From: Candidatus Altimarinota bacterium
GTDB taxonomy: Bacteria; Patescibacteriota; Gracilibacteria; JAHISY01
Length of the DNA: 44,318 nt
Direction: 5' to 3'
Assembly: GCA_021735425.1 (NCBI GenBank)
Contig: JAIPGZ010000009.1
Coordinates: 1 to 44,318 of the forward strand
This document shows, piece after piece, positions 42,147 to 44,318 of this stretch (positions are counted from its first letter, which is position 1; each line of letters begins with the position of its first letter). The position numbers and the translations under genes are program-made. The notes beneath the pieces were generated by a model. It ran no database searches. It saw only the letters and a list, made by a program, of their open reading frames with translations, and had not been told where the DNA came from.

Positions 42147-42341
42147 ATGCAAACACAAAGCACTGCTGCTGCTGCGGCGACCAAGACGGATGACGAAACT
42201 CTCAACGAGAAAAGAACGCGTTGCGAAGTCTGGACGCGGGTGATGGGTTATCACCGTCCGGTACAGAATTTCAACGTGGGTAAGAAGTCGGAACACTATT
42301 CGCGGAAACATTTTTGCGAGACTAAAACTGCGGCGGCGTGA
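42147..42341 (+). CDS. Separate glycyl-radical domain of NrdD
   Basis: 64 aa. A low-complexity start (MQTQSTAAAAATKTDDETLNEK) is followed by RTRCEVWTRVMGYHRPVQNF, NVGKKSEH and YSRKHF, which aligns with the C-terminal tail of normal NrdD (S-RVxGYxRPVxxWNxGKxxEFxxR). The radical Gly is Gly34 in RVMGY. The gap to nrdD contains several stops and low-complexity CAATTTTC repeats, and the frames differ, so this is not a single-base sequencing slip. GTG of the next gene overlaps its stop (GTGA). It probably docks into NrdD to give an active enzyme after NrdG activation. Confidence 0.85.
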   Translation: MQTQSTAAAAATKTDDETLNEKRTRCEVWTRVMGYHRPVQNFNVGKKSEHYSRKHFCETKTAAA

Positions 42342-42577
42342 AATATATTCTTTTCACCACGACGACTTGTCCGAAGTGTCCAGCGATGAAGGAATTCGTG
42401 GCTGCGGAAATTGAGTTCGAGGGTGAACAGGTCAACAACGAGTCATCGAATTTTATGGAAAAGGCGCAGGAATTCGGCGTGGATGCGGCGCCGACTTTGA
42501 TTATTTTTAACGACGAAGATAAGGAGATTTTTCGAGGAAACGAAGTTCAAGAAATCAAAGATTTCTTGGCGAGCTAA
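42338..42577 (+). CDS. NrdH/glutaredoxin-like redoxin
   Basis: 79 aa thioredoxin-fold protein with the active site TTCPKCPAMKEF (Cys11, Cys14), a cis-Pro loop AAPTLIIF and a C-terminal EVQEIKDFLAS. Redoxins of this type give electrons to ribonucleotide reductases, which suits class III enzymes that use a redoxin instead of formate. GTG start overlaps the stop of the glycyl-radical ORF by 4 bases; nrdG follows after 15 bases. Confidence 0.88.
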   Translation: MKYILFTTTTCPKCPAMKEFVAAEIEFEGEQVNNESSNFMEKAQEFGVDAAPTLIIFNDEDKEIFRGNEVQEIKDFLAS

Positions 42578-42592
42578 AATTAAAACTCCAAA

Positions 42593-43318
42593 ATGCAAAT
42601 AGCTGCGATTCAAAAACTGACGCTTTTAGATTTTCCTACCAAGACGGCTTGTACGGTTTTCACACTGGGCTGCAATTTTCGCTGCGGATACTGTCATAAT
42701 CCCGAGTTAGTTCTGCCCGAAAAATTTCCCAGCGAAATGATGCTCGAGGACGACCTCTTCGCCTTCCTCGCGAAGCGCAAGGGCATGCTTGACGGTGTCT
42801 GTGTGACGGGCGGGGAGCCGACACTGCAAAAAGATTTACCGGAATTTCTCAAGCAAATTCGCAAGCGGGGATTCCTCGTGAAGCTAGACACAAACGGTTC
42901 GCGGCCGGACGTCTTGGAAAAACTTTTCAAGGCGCGCCTGCTGGATTACGTCGCGCTGGATGTGAAATCTTCGCCGGAGGGTTACGAAAAATTAGTTGGG
43001 TTGAACCAACCTTCGCCAAGGCTACGGCAGGCAAGTATTTCGGAAAAAGTTCAAAGCTCCAAAAACTTAATTGTGCAATCGGGCGTGCCTTACGAATTTC
43101 GCACAACCTTGGTTCGTGAAATTCACGACGAAAAAGAGTTTGCCCAGATTCTCGAATTTGTTCGCGGGGCGGAAAAATATTTCCTCCAAAATTTTGTAGG
43201 CAAGCAGGGCTGTCTCGATTCGGCTTTCGAAAAAATGCATGGTTTCACAAATTCTGAACTTAAAAAAATGTGCGAAGAAGCAAAGGAGTTCGTGCGGGAG
43301 TGTGGGGTGCGTAACTAA
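42593..43318 (+). CDS. nrdG: Anaerobic ribonucleotide reductase activating enzyme
   Basis: 241 aa radical SAM protein. LTLLDFPTKTACTVFTLGCNFRCGYCHNPELV holds the CxxxCxxC cluster site (27, 31, 34), followed by VTGGEPTLQKDL (72-83), LDTNGSRPD and DVKSSPEGYEKLVG. It uses a [4Fe-4S] cluster and SAM to make the glycyl radical, here presumably on Gly34 of the separate 64-aa protein. The closest group is the NrdG2-type activase (about 220-240 aa). Last gene of the operon, then a weak bidirectional terminator. Confidence 0.93.
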   Translation: MQIAAIQKLTLLDFPTKTACTVFTLGCNFRCGYCHNPELVLPEKFPSEMMLEDDLFAFLAKRKGMLDGVCVTGGEPTLQKDLPEFLKQIRKRGFLVKLDTNGSRPDVLEKLFKARLLDYVALDVKSSPEGYEKLVGLNQPSPRLRQASISEKVQSSKNLIVQSGVPYEFRTTLVREIHDEKEFAQILEFVRGAEKYFLQNFVGKQGCLDSAFEKMHGFTNSELKKMCEEAKEFVRECGVRN

Positions 43319-43349
43319 AAAACCCCTCCATTTCTGAAGAGGTCTTTTA
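43317..43349. terminator. Weak bidirectional terminator between nrdG and the Lys-rich gene
   Basis: AAAA-CC-CCTC and GAGG-TC-TTTT form a stem with a two-base internal mismatch, flanked by A and T runs, between two convergent genes. Confidence 0.5.
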
Positions 43350-43363
43350 GGTTTTTATTAAAA

Positions 43364-43507
43364 CTATTTTCTTTTTTTGGCAGCCGTTTTCTTTTTGGCC
43401 ACTTTTTTCACTACCTTTTTGATGATTTTTTTCACCGCCTTTTTGACGGACTTTTTTACCACCTTTTTCTTGGCTGTCTTTTTGACGGCCTTTTTTTTAG
43501 CTGGCAT
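43364..43507 (-). CDS. Histone-H1-like Lys/Ala/Val-rich peptide
   Basis: 47 aa, ATG 43507 to TAG 43364. The sequence is a string of KKAVKK / KKVVKK / KKTAKK units with almost no other residue, starting MPAKKKAVKK and ending TAAKKRK. Roughly half of the residues are Lys. Such tails resemble those of bacterial histone-H1-like proteins that bind DNA or polyanions. The unit sequence is repeated in the DNA too (TTTTTGACGGCC-like words). It has its own strong terminator upstream on the same strand (43526-43558) and lies after nrdG on the opposite strand. Low complexity means it could also be a chance ORF. Confidence 0.6.
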   Translation of the reverse strand: MPAKKKAVKKTAKKKVVKKSVKKAVKKIIKKVVKKVAKKKTAAKKRK

Positions 43508-43525
43508 TTTTTTGGGGGTTAAAGA

Positions 43526-43558
43526 ATAAAAAACCTCACGCGAGAATTCGAGCGAGGG
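43526..43558 (-). terminator. Intrinsic terminator of the coiled-coil membrane protein gene
   Basis: On the minus strand an imperfect hairpin with arms CCTCGCTCGAA and TTCTCGCGTGAGG is followed by a T6 run (43527-43533). Confidence 0.65.
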
Positions 43559-43646
43559 GATGGCTGAGCTGGTAGAAATTTTGAATCAAGTTTTTTTGTG
43601 AGTGCGCGTGGATTTTAATTTTTTTTCGAAGGCAAAGTCAATTTTT

Positions 43647-44156
43647 TTATTGATTGATTTTTGGGGCGATTGTCTCTTTCAGTTCCTCCAGCACTCGTTG
43701 CTGTTGATCGACGATTGACTGCAAATTGTTTTCGCGGATTTCACACTCTTTCTTTAGTTCCTCGAAATTATGGATGTTGAGGTGTTTGAATTTGTGCAGC
43801 TCCATTTCGGACTGTTTGCGGAAATAAAAATATTGCAAGACCGTCACGATTCCAAAAAAAACTGCAATAAAAACAATTAAACCCACGACTAAAATCACAA
43901 AATCCTCCGCGACAGCAAAGTTAGCATTTAACTGATTTACTAAAGCCTGATAAAGAAATTCCGCGTCGAGATTTCCCTCTGTTTGTTCGCGTGCGTCACC
44001 TAAAAAAAACTGGATGGGTTGGCTAGTTGGTGCTTCCATTTCTCCTGCTAGCTCAAAAATATTCTCAGCGGGTGTAGGTCCGGTTACTGTGTTTTCAGCA
44101 AGAGCGATTCCAAAAATTTGATTGAGGGCGAGAAGAGAAAAGAGGAACTTTTTCAT
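43647..44156 (-). CDS. Secreted/membrane protein with one central helix and coiled-coil tail
   Basis: 169 aa from ATG 44156; the open frame also reaches TTG 44174. Signal peptide MKKFLFSLLALNQIFGIALA, an acidic extracellular part (about 25-80), a membrane helix (FVILVVGLIVFIAVFFGIVTVLQYFYF) and a cytoplasmic coiled coil (ELKKECEIRENNLQSIVDQQQRVLEELKE, in parts). Not recognised. TAAAAT at 44165-44170 (minus) lies 8 bases before ATG. Its -35 region falls inside the IS repeat, so the insertion may have altered its expression. Confidence 0.7.
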   Translation of the reverse strand: MKKFLFSLLALNQIFGIALAENTVTGPTPAENIFELAGEMEAPTSQPIQFFLGDAREQTEGNLDAEFLYQALVNQLNANFAVAEDFVILVVGLIVFIAVFFGIVTVLQYFYFRKQSEMELHKFKHLNIHNFEELKKECEIRENNLQSIVDQQQRVLEELKETIAPKINQ

Positions 44157-44179
44157 CACAGGCAATTTTAGCAAAAAGA

Positions 44180-44318
44180 GGCTTAATGAAAAAAATGGGG
44201 TCTACAGATTCCATGTATTAGTCTAGTGTAAGGTCAATACTTAATTTTTTTCACTATGTTTCAAAAAAATGTTCTAAATGTGGCTCATGGCAATATAAAA
44301 AGGTAGGCAAAAGAAGCG
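44180..44318 (+). mobile_element. End of an insertion sequence with 5' fragment of a zinc-ribbon transposase (right contig edge)
   Basis: Positions 44180-44315 are the reverse complement of 1-136. The plus-strand frame from 44222 reads to HYVSKKCSKCGSWQYKKVG and continues off the end. The IS tip is near GGGGTCTACAGATTCC (44197-44212). The contig probably breaks here because the IS is multi-copy. Confidence 0.6.

Noticed and set aside
1-44318. Gracilibacteria-type code with TGA as glycine
   Set aside because: Several genes end naturally at TGA (yfcE, nadB, Trm9-like, FtsB-like) at expected lengths.
1-44318. Composite transposon carrying the whole 44 kb
   Set aside because: The content is core chromosomal (secA, dnaN, carB, ssb, tRNAs); a break of the assembly at IS copies explains the ends better.

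Overview
The window looks like a chromosomal contig from an uncultured bacterium, probably of the Candidate Phyla Radiation (Patescibacteria). The grounds are compact genes, many tiny or overlapping intergenic gaps, almost no Shine-Dalgarno sequences, and lineage-typical membrane proteins (a VirB6/TrbL-like protein, a PKD-7TM protein, SLH-domain proteins). TGA is used as a real stop (for example in yfcE, nadB and the Trm9-like gene), so the TGA=Gly code of Gracilibacteria does not apply. The biosynthetic content (carB, thrC, ilvE, dapA, cimA, nadB, nadC) is rich for the group; a Peregrinibacteria-like lineage is one guess, not a demonstration. Both ends carry the same 136-bp sequence in inverted orientation. 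It is the left end of an insertion sequence with the start of a zinc-ribbon transposase, so the contig stops inside two IS copies and one of them appears to have cut off the 3' end of the first gene.

Layout. 0.1-3.2 kb: AftB-like GT-C glycosyltransferase (truncated), YfcE-type phosphoesterase, tRNA-Ser(GGA), rpmB, M50 protease. 3.2-3.7 kb: non-coding, with a possible structured RNA and three AT-rich palindromes. 3.7-7.2 kb: a small unknown ORF and carB. 7.3-12.3 kb: an operon of a PH-like membrane protein, an EF-hand protein and a VirB6/TrbL-like protein, then a membrane-anchored helix-turn-helix protein. 12.3-18.3 kb (minus): dnaN, FtsB-like, thrC fused to a LeuA-type regulatory domain, ilvE, PKD-7TM protein. 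18.4-21.5 kb: lipoprotein, dapA, SLH-S41 protease. 21.5-24.0 kb: MITE-like palindromic element and an SLH-CAP protein. 24.1-29.2 kb: Trm9-like methyltransferase divergent from elp3, then nadC, nadB, tRNA-Arg(TCG). 29.4-33.6 kb: FN3 surface protein, ssb, sugar nucleotidyltransferase. 33.8-38.2 kb: cimA, secA. 38.4-39.6 kb: an islet of two genes with strong Shine-Dalgarno sites and shared palindromes. 39.8-43.3 kb: anaerobic ribonucleotide reductase operon under an NrdR box. 43.3-44.2 kb: histone-H1-like peptide and a coiled-coil membrane protein.

How the genes work together. thrC, ilvE and cimA bear on isoleucine/branched-chain synthesis, and a LeuA-type allosteric domain occurs both in CimA and, unexpectedly, at the end of ThrC. 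Elp3 with a Trm9-like methyltransferase is the pair expected for making cm5U and then its methyl ester at wobble U34 of tRNA. The nrd operon encodes class III ribonucleotide reductase in split form: the catalytic NrdD has its zinc site but no glycyl-radical loop, which lies on a separate 64-aa ORF next to a redoxin and NrdG.

Expression signals. Many genes have a TAAAAT -10 box only 6-8 bases before ATG, several with a TTGnnn -35 box exactly 17 bases upstream. That predicts leaderless transcripts as a common mode. The two-gene islet at 38.5-39.5 kb is the exception.
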